Assembly: GCF_900460065.1 (NCBI RefSeq)
Contig: NZ_UAVD01000038.1
Span: 183,642 to 247,641, forward strand
Reading direction: 5' to 3'
Origin: Streptomyces griseus
GTDB taxonomy: Bacteria; Actinomycetota; Actinomycetes; Streptomycetales; Streptomycetaceae
Length of the DNA: 64,000 nucleotides
The notes under the pieces: generated by a model
Seen by the model: the letters and a program-made list of their open reading frames with translations, nothing else
Told to the model about the DNA's origin: nothing
Database searches by the model: none
Part shown: piece by piece, positions 34,612-42,129 of the stretch
How the letters are laid out: every line of letters starts with the position of its first letter
Position numbering within the stretch: the first letter of the stretch is position 1
Made by a program: the position numbers and the translations under genes

Positions 34612-35565
34612 ATGCATACCGGTCTCAAGATCACGGCCTTCGCCGCGGCGCTCGCGGCGACCTTCGGGTCGGCGTACGCGGTCGGCGGGGCCATGGATCC
34701 CGCCGCCGGGAAGGAGCCGTCCCACCAGGACGCGCACGGCGCGAAGGAGCGCCCGGCCGCGGAGAAGGACGCGGCCCGGACCCCGGAGCTCCCCGGCGGC
34801 CTGCAGATCTCCCAGGGCGGTTACGCCCTCGACCTCGACACCCCACGCGTCGAAGCGGGCGAGCCCGCCGAGTTGCGCTTCGCCGTCGTGGACGAGGACT
34901 CCTCCCGCAAGGTGACGGCGTTCCGCCGTGAGCACGGCAAGGAACTGCACCTGATCGTGGCGTCGAGCGACCTCACCACCTATCGGCACCTGCACCCCGA
35001 GCGGGCCGCCGACGGCACCTGGTCCACCCCCGTCGAGCTCCCCGAGGCCGGCGGCTACCGGGTCTTCGCCGACTTCACCCCGGACGGGAAGAACGCCGAG
35101 GGCGTCACCCTGGGCGCCGACCTCGCCGTATCGGGCGACGCGCGCCCCGAGGCACTGCCGGACGCCGAGCGGACGGTGACCGTCGACGGGTACGAGGTGA
35201 CGCTCGACGGGGCGCTGCGCCCGGGTGCGGGCAGCGAGCTGAAGCTGGGAGTGGAGAAGGACGGTAAGCCGGTCACCGACCTCCAGCCCTACCTCGGCGC
35301 GTACGGCCACCTCGTGGCGCTCCGCGCCGGAGACCTGGCCTACCTCCACGTGCACCCGAACGGCGAACCGGGTGACGGGCGGACGAAGCCGGGACCGGAG
35401 GTCTCCTTCACCGCGACCGCCCCGAGCAAGGGGGCCTACCGCCTCTTCCTCGACTTCCGGCACGAGGGGAAGGTCCGCACGGCCGCCTTCACCGTGCACG
35501 CCGGGGGACCCGCGGCCGCTGAGCCCGAGCCCGGGAACGATGAGTCCGCCGGGCACGGGCACTGA
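34612..35565 (+). CDS. Secreted His-rich protein, probable copper-stress protein
   Basis: ATG at 34612 follows AGGAGGGAGTGGG and gives 317 residues. An N-terminal hydrophobic segment (residues 3-27) looks like a signal peptide. The mature region has His clusters suited to metal binding (HQDAHG, YRHLHPE, YLHVHPNGE, and a terminal GHGH) within two beta-rich, Ig-like halves. I know the layout only as an uncharacterised Streptomyces exported protein. A CsoR-type operator at 34545-34561 overlaps its promoter, so it should be induced by copper(I). The likely role is extracytoplasmic copper binding or transfer. Confidence 0.75.
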   Translation: MHTGLKITAFAAALAATFGSAYAVGGAMDPAAGKEPSHQDAHGAKERPAAEKDAARTPELPGGLQISQGGYALDLDTPRVEAGEPAELRFAVVDEDSSRKVTAFRREHGKELHLIVASSDLTTYRHLHPERAADGTWSTPVELPEAGGYRVFADFTPDGKNAEGVTLGADLAVSGDARPEALPDAERTVTVDGYEVTLDGALRPGAGSELKLGVEKDGKPVTDLQPYLGAYGHLVALRAGDLAYLHVHPNGEPGDGRTKPGPEVSFTATAPSKGAYRLFLDFRHEGKVRTAAFTVHAGGPAAAEPEPGNDESAGHGH

Positions 35566-35816
35566 GCGCGGCTCGTCCGTCCCGGTGGATTCCATAACGA
35601 TCAGCACACGGGCTAAGCGCGTCCCGCCGTCCGGGGCGGAGGGGGTCTGTCGGCGGTTCCGGTGAGCAACAGCCCTTTCTCCGGGGGCAGTCCGCGGATC
35701 CGCTTCACCCCGGGGCGGAGCGCGGGGGAAGCGCGTGGGGGCCGACCGTCCGGCCGCGGGGCCCCTGGTCCGGGGTGGTTCGGGAGGGGGTTTGTTGAGG
35801 CGTCGACAGCTCTGGC

Positions 35817-35830
35817 TTAGGCTTGCCTAA
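35817..35830. promoter_or_regulatory. DmdR/IdeR-type iron box before the siderophore-binding lipoprotein gene
   Basis: TTAGGC TT GCCTAA at 35817-35830 is a perfect palindrome and fits the core of the actinobacterial iron box TTAGGTTAGGCTAACCTAA, with CCTT continuing the match on the right. It lies 34 bases before the lipoprotein start. DmdR1 should repress the transporter genes here when iron is plentiful. The 250 bases before it (35566-35816) hold no gene. Confidence 0.85.
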
Positions 35831-35863
35831 CCTTCACTTGCTCGGCCAACCTGAGGACCCTCC

Positions 35864-36913
35864 ATGCTCGGCTTCACCCGCGTGCGCCGCCACACCCTCG
35901 CCGCGACGGCCACCACCGTCGCCCTCGCCGTCGCCCTGGTCGGCTGCTCCTCGGACGGCGACGGCGACCAGGACGGGGCGAAGGACTCGGCCAAGAGCGG
36001 CGGCGCCTTCCCCGTCTCGATCAAGAGCTCGCTCGGCACCGCGAAGATCGAGGAGAAGCCCGAGCGCATCGTCACCCTCGGCCAGGGCTCCGCCGAGACC
36101 GCGATAGCCCTCGGCCAGACCCCGGTCGGCATCGAGAGCTACCCCTGGGGCAGCGACAAGTCCGGCTACCTCCCGTGGATCAACGAGGCGGTCAAGAAGT
36201 CCGGCGACAAGCTGCCGAAGCAGTTCACGGGCGGCGAGGAGATCGACTTCGAGGCGATCACCGAGCTGGAGCCGGACGTCATCCTCGCCCCCTGGTCGGG
36301 CATCACGCAGAAGCAGTACGACGTCCTCAAGGACATCGCCCCCACGGTCGCCTACCCCGACCAGGCGTGGAGCACCGACTGGGACCAGCAGATCGACATC
36401 ATCGGCAAGGCGCTCGGCCGGACCGAGGACACGAACGGTCTCAAGACGAAGATCGAGAAGCAGCTCGCCGACGCCGCGGCCACCCGGCCGAACTACCAGG
36501 ACGTCACCTTCTCGTACATCTACAACTCCGGCCCCGGCACCCTCGGCGTCTTCAAGCCCGAGGAGCAGCGCGTCAAGATGGTCTCCTCGCTCGGCCTGAA
36601 GGTCGACCCGGTCGTCAACGGCTTCAAGGAGACCCCCGGCACCGACTCGGCCCTCATCGGCCTGGAGAACGCCGAGAAGCTCAAGGACAGCGACCTCGTC
36701 TTCACGTTCTACACGGACGCGAAGAACCGCAAGGAGATCGAGGGCCAGAAGCTGTACGGCGCGATCCCGGCGATCAAGAAGGGCGCCGTCGTCGCGAGCG
36801 ACGACAACTCCTTCGTCACCGCCTCCTCGATCATCAACCCGCTGACCGTGCCGTGGACGATCGAGCGCTACCTGCCGATCATCGACGAGGCCGTCAAGAC
36901 CGCCGGCAAGTAA
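35864..36913 (+). CDS. Iron-siderophore ABC transporter substrate-binding lipoprotein
   Basis: The 349-residue protein has a signal sequence with a lipobox LVGC (Cys28) and a Ser/Asp-rich linker, so it is anchored outside the membrane. The rest is a class III, FecB/BtuF-type binding domain with ERIVTLGQG near residue 67, DVILAPW in the middle and a C-terminal ERYLPIIDEA. It precedes two FecCD-type permease genes and is led by an iron box. The substrate is a ferric siderophore, type not readable. No ATPase gene follows in the window. Confidence 0.93.
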   Translation: MLGFTRVRRHTLAATATTVALAVALVGCSSDGDGDQDGAKDSAKSGGAFPVSIKSSLGTAKIEEKPERIVTLGQGSAETAIALGQTPVGIESYPWGSDKSGYLPWINEAVKKSGDKLPKQFTGGEEIDFEAITELEPDVILAPWSGITQKQYDVLKDIAPTVAYPDQAWSTDWDQQIDIIGKALGRTEDTNGLKTKIEKQLADAAATRPNYQDVTFSYIYNSGPGTLGVFKPEEQRVKMVSSLGLKVDPVVNGFKETPGTDSALIGLENAEKLKDSDLVFTFYTDAKNRKEIEGQKLYGAIPAIKKGAVVASDDNSFVTASSIINPLTVPWTIERYLPIIDEAVKTAGK

Positions 36914-36963
36914 CCCCGGCCGGGTACCCCGACCTCCGAGGCCACAGGGCACACTCCACACTC

Positions 36964-38001
36964 ATGGCAACCACCACGGTCGCACCTCCGAGCGGCGCCG
37001 GCGCCTCGCGCACCGGCGCCGCCCGGACGGCGTTCCTCCTGCTCCTCGGTCTGGCCGCGCTGGCCCTCGCGCTCTGCGCGAGCGTCATGTTCGGCAGCCG
37101 CTCCACCTCGTTCGGCGAGGTCGTCGACGTCCTCGGAGGCACCGCCGACCCCACCATCACCGTCATCGTCGAGAGCCGCTACCCGCGCACCGTCCTCGGG
37201 GTCCTCGCCGGACTCTGCCTCGCGGTCGCGGGCACCCTCATGCAGGGCGTCTCACGCAACCCGCTGGCCGAACCGGGCCTCCTCGGCATCAACGCCGGCG
37301 CCTCCGCGAGCATCGTCGCCGCGACCGCCTGGCTCGGGGCCTCCGGCGCCACCGACACCATGTGGTGGGCGCTGCCCGGTGCCCTGGTCGCGGGCGTCCT
37401 CGTCCATGTCATCGGCTCCGCCGGCACCGGGACGAGCGTGGTGCGCCTCGTGCTCGCCGGAGCCGTGCTGACCGCCGTGCTCATGGCGTTCATCCAGGCG
37501 GTGACCCTCAGCAAACCGCAGGTCTTCGACAGTTACCGCTACTGGGTCGTGGGAGCGCTCGGCGGCCGGGACTTCGAGGTCTTCTGGTCCGTCCTGCCCT
37601 TCGCGGCCGTCGGTCTCCTGCTCGCGCTGGCCCTCGGCCCCGGCCTCAACGCCCTGGCCCTCGGCGACGCCACCGCCGTCGCCCTCGGCTCGCACCCCGG
37701 GCGCACCCGGGGCGGCGGACTGCTCGCCGCCACCCTGCTCAGCGCCGCCGCGACCGCCGCCGTCGGTCCGATCGCCTTCGTCGGCCTCGCCGTCCCGCAT
37801 GTCGTACGGGCCCTGGTCGGCGTCGACTTCCGGGTCCAGATCCTCTTCTCCGCCCTGATGGGCCCCACCCTCCTGCTCCTCGCGGACGTGGTGGGCCGGG
37901 TCGTCATGCGCCCCACCGAACTCATGGTCGGCGTCGTCACCGCCTTCATCGGCGCGCCCGCGCTGCTCATCGCCGTACGCAGGATGCGGGGCACCTCATG
38001 A
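36964..38001 (+). CDS. FecCD-type iron-siderophore permease, first subunit
   Basis: This 345-residue protein has about nine hydrophobic segments and the FecCD hallmarks RYPRTVLGVLAGLCLAVAG, LMQGVSRNPLAEPGLLGI and PIAFVGLAVPHVVRALVG. It starts with ATG at 36964. Its stop overlaps the next permease start in an ATGA, so the two subunits are coupled and form the channel. An ATP-binding partner is not encoded here. Confidence 0.93.
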   Translation: MATTTVAPPSGAGASRTGAARTAFLLLLGLAALALALCASVMFGSRSTSFGEVVDVLGGTADPTITVIVESRYPRTVLGVLAGLCLAVAGTLMQGVSRNPLAEPGLLGINAGASASIVAATAWLGASGATDTMWWALPGALVAGVLVHVIGSAGTGTSVVRLVLAGAVLTAVLMAFIQAVTLSKPQVFDSYRYWVVGALGGRDFEVFWSVLPFAAVGLLLALALGPGLNALALGDATAVALGSHPGRTRGGGLLAATLLSAAATAAVGPIAFVGLAVPHVVRALVGVDFRVQILFSALMGPTLLLLADVVGRVVMRPTELMVGVVTAFIGAPALLIAVRRMRGTS

Positions 38002-39065
38002 CCGTCACCGACCGCGCCGCCCCCGCCCGCAAGGCGCCCCGGGGCTATCTGACCCTCGGCAGCACCGTGGCGGTACCGATGCGCCGGGCCTCCCTGTTCG
38101 CGGGCGCCGGGATCTTCGTCCTGCTCCTCGCCGCCGCCGTCGCGACGCTGGCCTGGGGACGCCTCGGCATCGACCTCGCCGATCTGCCCGCCGCGCTCGT
38201 CGGCGACGCCGAGGGCAAGGACCGCTTCGTCTTCAACCGGCTGCGCGGACCCCGTCTCACCGTCGCCGTCGGGGTCGGTGCGGCACTCGGCCTCTCGGGA
38301 GCGCTGTTCCAGTCCGTCACCCGCAACCCGCTCGGCAGCCCGGACGTCATCGGGCTCTCCGCGGGGGCCGGCGCGGGTGCCGCGATCTGTGCCCTGATGT
38401 TCCCCGACACGGTCCCCGTCGCCATCGGGGCCCTCCTCGGCGCCGTCCTCGCGATGGCCCTCGTGTACGTCTCCACCGGCACCGGCTTCCGCAACCCCGC
38501 CCGGCTCGTCATCGCCGGGATCGGCGTCGCCGCGATGGGTGCGGCCGTCACCCAGTACGTCGTCTACGCCCTGGAACGCGACAAGGCGTCCGTCCTCACC
38601 GCCTACGTCAACGGCAGCCTGACCGCACGCTCCTGGACCGACGCCACGACCGTCTGGCTGGTCCTGGCCGCCGCCGCCCCGCTGACCGCCCTGATCTCCC
38701 GGCGGCTCGACATCGGCGAGATGGGCGACGACATCGCCGAGGCGCTCGGCTCCGAGCCGCAGAAGGCCAAGACGCTGGCCGTGGTGCTGGCCATCGGCCT
38801 CTCGGCCGCCGCGGTCAGTGTCTCGGGTCCCATCGCCTTCATCGCCCTGACCGCGCCCCAGATCGCCCGGCGCCTCGCCCGCGGTTCCGGCCCGCACCTG
38901 CTGATCTCCGCCCTCACCGGCGGTCTGCTGCTGGTGCTCGCGGACCTCTGCTCCCAGCAGTTGGCGATCTTCGACGACCTGCCGGTCGGGATCTACACGA
39001 TGGCGATCGGCGGCGCGTACCTCGGCTATCTGCTGGTACGGGAGTGGCGCAGGGGCGTGCTCTGA
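37998..39065 (+). CDS. FecCD-type iron-siderophore permease, second subunit
   Basis: The 355-residue membrane protein has the same family pattern as its neighbour: FNRLRGPRLTVAVGVGAALG, LFQSVTRNPLGSPDVIGL and PIAFIALTAPQIARRLA. About nine to ten hydrophobic segments are present. It pairs with the upstream subunit through the ATGA overlap at 37998-38001. The next gene-like sequence is convergent and begins 8 bases after the stop, so any ATPase must come from elsewhere in the genome. Confidence 0.93.
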   Translation: MTVTDRAAPARKAPRGYLTLGSTVAVPMRRASLFAGAGIFVLLLAAAVATLAWGRLGIDLADLPAALVGDAEGKDRFVFNRLRGPRLTVAVGVGAALGLSGALFQSVTRNPLGSPDVIGLSAGAGAGAAICALMFPDTVPVAIGALLGAVLAMALVYVSTGTGFRNPARLVIAGIGVAAMGAAVTQYVVYALERDKASVLTAYVNGSLTARSWTDATTVWLVLAAAAPLTALISRRLDIGEMGDDIAEALGSEPQKAKTLAVVLAIGLSAAAVSVSGPIAFIALTAPQIARRLARGSGPHLLISALTGGLLLVLADLCSQQLAIFDDLPVGIYTMAIGGAYLGYLLVREWRRGVL

Positions 39066-39072
39066 GACGCGG

Positions 39073-39497
39073 TCAGGCCCCGCCCGCGGCCCGCAGCTCC
39101 GCGAACAGCGCGCGCAGGGTCTCCCCGCTCGGGACGTGATCCGGCGCGCGCTGCTCACTCAGCCGGGCGGAGGCGAACAGGCCGGCGGTCGCCTCCGCCG
39201 CGGCGAACGGCGCCTCCCCGTCGGCCGGCGCGTGCCACAGCGCGAACCGCTCGGCCACCCGCTCCACCGCCCCGGCGAACCGCGCGACCGCCTCGGCCTC
39301 GGGAGCCTCGCGGTAGAACGTCCGGACGGGCGCGGCCCCCCCTACGGGTAGAGACGACGGATCGCCTCGTCCCCGACGCCCGGCAGCCCGGCGTCGCCGA
39401 GCAACGCGTGGTGCAGCACCACCGGTCGGCCGCGCGGATCGCCGTACTCGGCGAGGCCCTGTGCGCGTCCCTCATGGAACCTGGCCGTGCGCTTCAC
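39073..39497 (-). pseudogene. Broken coding remnant downstream of TetR gene (alpha/beta-hydrolase-like start)
   Basis: A GTG at 39497 overlaps the TetR stop in a GTGA, so it is translationally coupled. The frame reads RAQGLAEYGDPRGRPVVLHH, which resembles the N-terminus of alpha/beta hydrolases, but it ends at TAG 39342-39344 after 51 residues. Codon-biased sequence continues in another frame to 39073 (including RFALWHAPADGEAPF). A run of seven C bases lies at 39336-39342. The best reading is a truncated and rearranged gene. A real short peptide is possible. The second half is not recognised. Confidence 0.5.
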
Positions 39498-40369
39498 GCG
39501 TTCTCCTCGGTGGACGGTCCGGGGGAGGCCGCGCGGTCGGGGGCGCGGGAGGGGCCGGGGGCGATCCTGGTGGCCAGGCCGTCCAGGAAGATGTCGAGCT
39601 TGTCGTCGAACCAGCCGCGCCCGTGCCAGGTCTCCTCGGCGGTGAACTCCGCCTCGAAGGGGTGCCGGCCCGCCGACTCCCGGGCCCAGGCCCGCCGGTA
39701 CCGCTCCCGTGCGGTGGACGAGCCGCCCGCCGCGTCCGGGAGCCTCCGGTCCAGGCCCCGCATCGCGACGGACGAGGAGAACACCAGGTCGGCCACGAAG
39801 TCCACGGCCACCGCCGCGTCCCGGGGGGTGAGCCCGGCCCCGACGAGTGCCCCGCCGTACCCGGTCAGCAGGTCCACCATGACGCGAGGGGTGCCCGGCG
39901 TGGTAAGGATCGCCTCGTCCAGTCCCGGGAACGCCTCGCAGGCCCCCCACAGCGCGTCCGCGAACCCGGTCAGCAACGCGCGCCAGGCCGGCCCGGCCGA
40001 CGGCCAGACCGTACGTTCCGCGACCAGTTCGACGGCGAGGCGCACCAACGCCTCCCTGTTGTCGACATAGCGATAGAGCGTGGAGTGGCCGACCCCCAGC
40101 CGGGCCGCCACCCCCGGCATGCTGAACGTGGCGACCCCCTCGGCCAGCGCCGCCTCCGCGATGGCGGCCCGAGTCAGCGACGGGGGCCGGCCGGGGCGCC
40201 TGCCGGGCCCGGCGGTGGACGGCCGTTTCGCGTCGCCCCCGCCGGAAGGAGTTTCCGCGATGCCCCCGCCGGAGGGAGTTCCCGCGATGTCCCTGCCGGA
40301 AGGTGCTTCCGTGGCGCCCCCGCCGGAAGGCGGCGTCTTCACGAAGCGCCCGTCGGGAGGCCGTTTCAT
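39494..40369 (-). CDS. TetR/AcrR-family regulator with repetitive N-terminal extension
   Basis: ATG at 40369 overlaps the stop of the upstream ABC gene and gives 291 residues, about 60 more than usual. The extra N-terminus contains a 9-residue repeat (PSGGG...), encoded by a 27-bp DNA repeat. The helix-turn-helix follows (around residues 65-110, SLTRAAIAEAALAEGVATFS then GVGHSTLYRYVDNREAL), with a TetR_C-like ligand domain after it. It is the third gene of an iron-box-led unit with two IrtAB-like ABC genes and probably regulates them or a related efflux function. A start past the repeat, such as one nearer the helix-turn-helix, cannot be excluded. Confidence 0.85.
   Translation of the reverse strand: MKRPPDGRFVKTPPSGGGATEAPSGRDIAGTPSGGGIAETPSGGGDAKRPSTAGPGRRPGRPPSLTRAAIAEAALAEGVATFSMPGVAARLGVGHSTLYRYVDNREALVRLAVELVAERTVWPSAGPAWRALLTGFADALWGACEAFPGLDEAILTTPGTPRVMVDLLTGYGGALVGAGLTPRDAAVAVDFVADLVFSSSVAMRGLDRRLPDAAGGSSTARERYRRAWARESAGRHPFEAEFTAEETWHGRGWFDDKLDIFLDGLATRIAPGPSRAPDRAASPGPSTEENA
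40235..40343. repeat. 27-bp minisatellite encoding a 9-residue repeat in the TetR N-terminus
   Basis: GCCCCCGCCGG or a close variant begins at 40235, 40262, 40289 and 40316, exactly 27 bases apart, with a partial fifth copy after. In protein it reads as a repeated PSGGG core plus variable residues. Because the unit is a multiple of three, copy-number change would alter length without shifting frame. Confidence 0.75.
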
Positions 40370-42129
40370 GAGGCGCCCGGCGCGATCCGCCAGCCCAGGG
40401 CCCGGTGGCGCTCGTTCCAGAAGCCGGCGTAGCGGCCGTCCAGCGCCATCAGGTCCTGATGGGTCCCGACCTCCGCGACGCGCCCCTCGTCGAGCACCAC
40501 GATCTGGTCGGCACCGGTCACCGTGGACAGCCGGTGGGCGATCACCAGCAGGGTGCTCGTCTCCCGCAACGCCTCCATCGACCGCTGGACGTACGCCTCG
40601 TTCTCCGGGTCCAGCGCGGCCGTCGCCTCGTCGAGCAGCACGATCGGCGCGCCCTTCAGCAGCGCCCGCGCGATCGACACCCGCTGTCGCTCCCCGCCGG
40701 AGAGCGACGTGCCCGCCTCCCCGACCCGCGTCCGCCAGCCGTCGGGCAGCCGCTCGACGATCTCGTCGACCCCGGCCAGCCGCGCCGCCTCCAGAACGTC
40801 GGCCTCCGCCGCGTCCGGACGGCCGACGCGGATGTTCCCGATGAGTGTGTCGTCGAAGAGGTACACGTCCTGGAAGACCAGCGAGAGCTGTTCCATCAGC
40901 GCGGTCGTCGTCTGGTCGCGCACGTCCACCCCACCGACCCGCACCGTCCCCGCGTCCACGTCGAAGAACCGGGCGATGAGCCGCGTCAGCGTCGTCTTCC
41001 CCGAACCGGAGGCTCCGACCAGCGCGGTCACCGAACGCGGCGCCACCGTGAACGAGACGTCCTCCAGCACCGCGCCGCCCGCCTCCGGACCATCGCCCGG
41101 CCGTCCCGGATAGCCGAAACGGACCCCGTCCACCTCCACCGCGCCCGGCGTCCGGGGCGGAGTCGAGCGCTCCGGCTCCGGCAGCGGCGGCTCGTCCAGC
41201 ACGGCCCGCACCCGGCCCATGTCGTTGCGGGCCGTCCGCACCACGGCGGCGAAGTCCCCTACCTCCGCCAGCGGCCCCGCGAATCGGGCCACCAGCGCCA
41301 GCAGCGCCACGAGTTCGACCGGATCCACCGCCCCGTCCAGCGCCAGCGACGCCCCGACCCCGATCAGCGCCGAGAAGCACACCTGGACCGCGAACCCGCC
41401 GAGCAGCATCCCCGGCACCGACATCCACACCTGCTTGCGGGACGCGGCCCGCTGCTCCGCCAACGCGGCCTCCAGCGGCGCGTATCCGCCCGTCGTTCGG
41501 CCGAAGGCGCGCAGCACGGGCTGGTTGCGGGCGAACTCCAGGACGCGGCCCGACGCCTCGACCCCGGCCGCGTCGTTCAGCTCGTCCATCCGGTTCAGCA
41601 GCCGTACGGAGACCCGGGCGGCGAGCAGGATGAGCGGCGAGCAGACGAGGGCGGCGAGCCCGAGCCGCCAGTCGAGGAACAGCATCACGACGACCACCGT
41701 GGCCGGCGTCAGCACCCCGGTCACCAGTGGTTGCAGCAGATGCGCGCAGCTCCCCGCGATCGACAGCACCGACCTGGTGCCCATCCGGGTGAGCCGGCCC
41801 ACGGTCGTCCCGTCGAACCACCCCAGCGGCAGCGCGGCCACATGGTCGCCGAGCCGGTGGTGCAGCGTGGTCAGGATGACCAGCGCCACCCGGAACCCGA
41901 GCATGGCCTGCGCGTAGTGCGCCCCGAGCGTGATGAGCACGGCCACCCCGAGCCACCCGGTCCAGCGGGCCGCGCCGCCGGTGTCGCCGTTCAGCAGATC
42001 GCCGAGCACGGGGACCAGGAGCGAGACGGCGAGGCCCTGCGCGATCCCGTAACCGCACAGGGCGGTGAGATAGCGGAAGAGGACCGCGCGGTGCGCGCCG
42101 CCGAGGACGGCGGAGAGATCGCGGATCAT
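40366..42129 (-). CDS. ABC transporter, fused permease-ATPase (IrtB/YbtQ-like)
   Basis: ATG at 42129 overlaps the stop of the upstream ABC gene (ATGA) and gives 587 residues. The N-terminal half is a six-helix exporter-fold membrane domain. The C-terminal half is the ATPase with Walker A GASGSGKT, signature LSGGERQRVSIARALL and Walker B IVLLDEA. Half-transporters of this kind work as a heterodimer. With the upstream partner and an iron box ahead of the unit, the pair resembles IrtAB and YbtPQ, which have an exporter fold but import ferric siderophores. Import versus export cannot be settled from sequence. Confidence 0.88.
   Translation of the reverse strand: MIRDLSAVLGGAHRAVLFRYLTALCGYGIAQGLAVSLLVPVLGDLLNGDTGGAARWTGWLGVAVLITLGAHYAQAMLGFRVALVILTTLHHRLGDHVAALPLGWFDGTTVGRLTRMGTRSVLSIAGSCAHLLQPLVTGVLTPATVVVVMLFLDWRLGLAALVCSPLILLAARVSVRLLNRMDELNDAAGVEASGRVLEFARNQPVLRAFGRTTGGYAPLEAALAEQRAASRKQVWMSVPGMLLGGFAVQVCFSALIGVGASLALDGAVDPVELVALLALVARFAGPLAEVGDFAAVVRTARNDMGRVRAVLDEPPLPEPERSTPPRTPGAVEVDGVRFGYPGRPGDGPEAGGAVLEDVSFTVAPRSVTALVGASGSGKTTLTRLIARFFDVDAGTVRVGGVDVRDQTTTALMEQLSLVFQDVYLFDDTLIGNIRVGRPDAAEADVLEAARLAGVDEIVERLPDGWRTRVGEAGTSLSGGERQRVSIARALLKGAPIVLLDEATAALDPENEAYVQRSMEALRETSTLLVIAHRLSTVTGADQIVVLDEGRVAEVGTHQDLMALDGRYAGFWNERHRALGWRIAPGAS

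Noticed and set aside
39330..39345. Simple one-base frameshift at the run of seven C restoring a full hydrolase
   Set aside because: In the minus-strand reading direction the TAG stop comes before the homopolymer, so slippage there would not bypass it.
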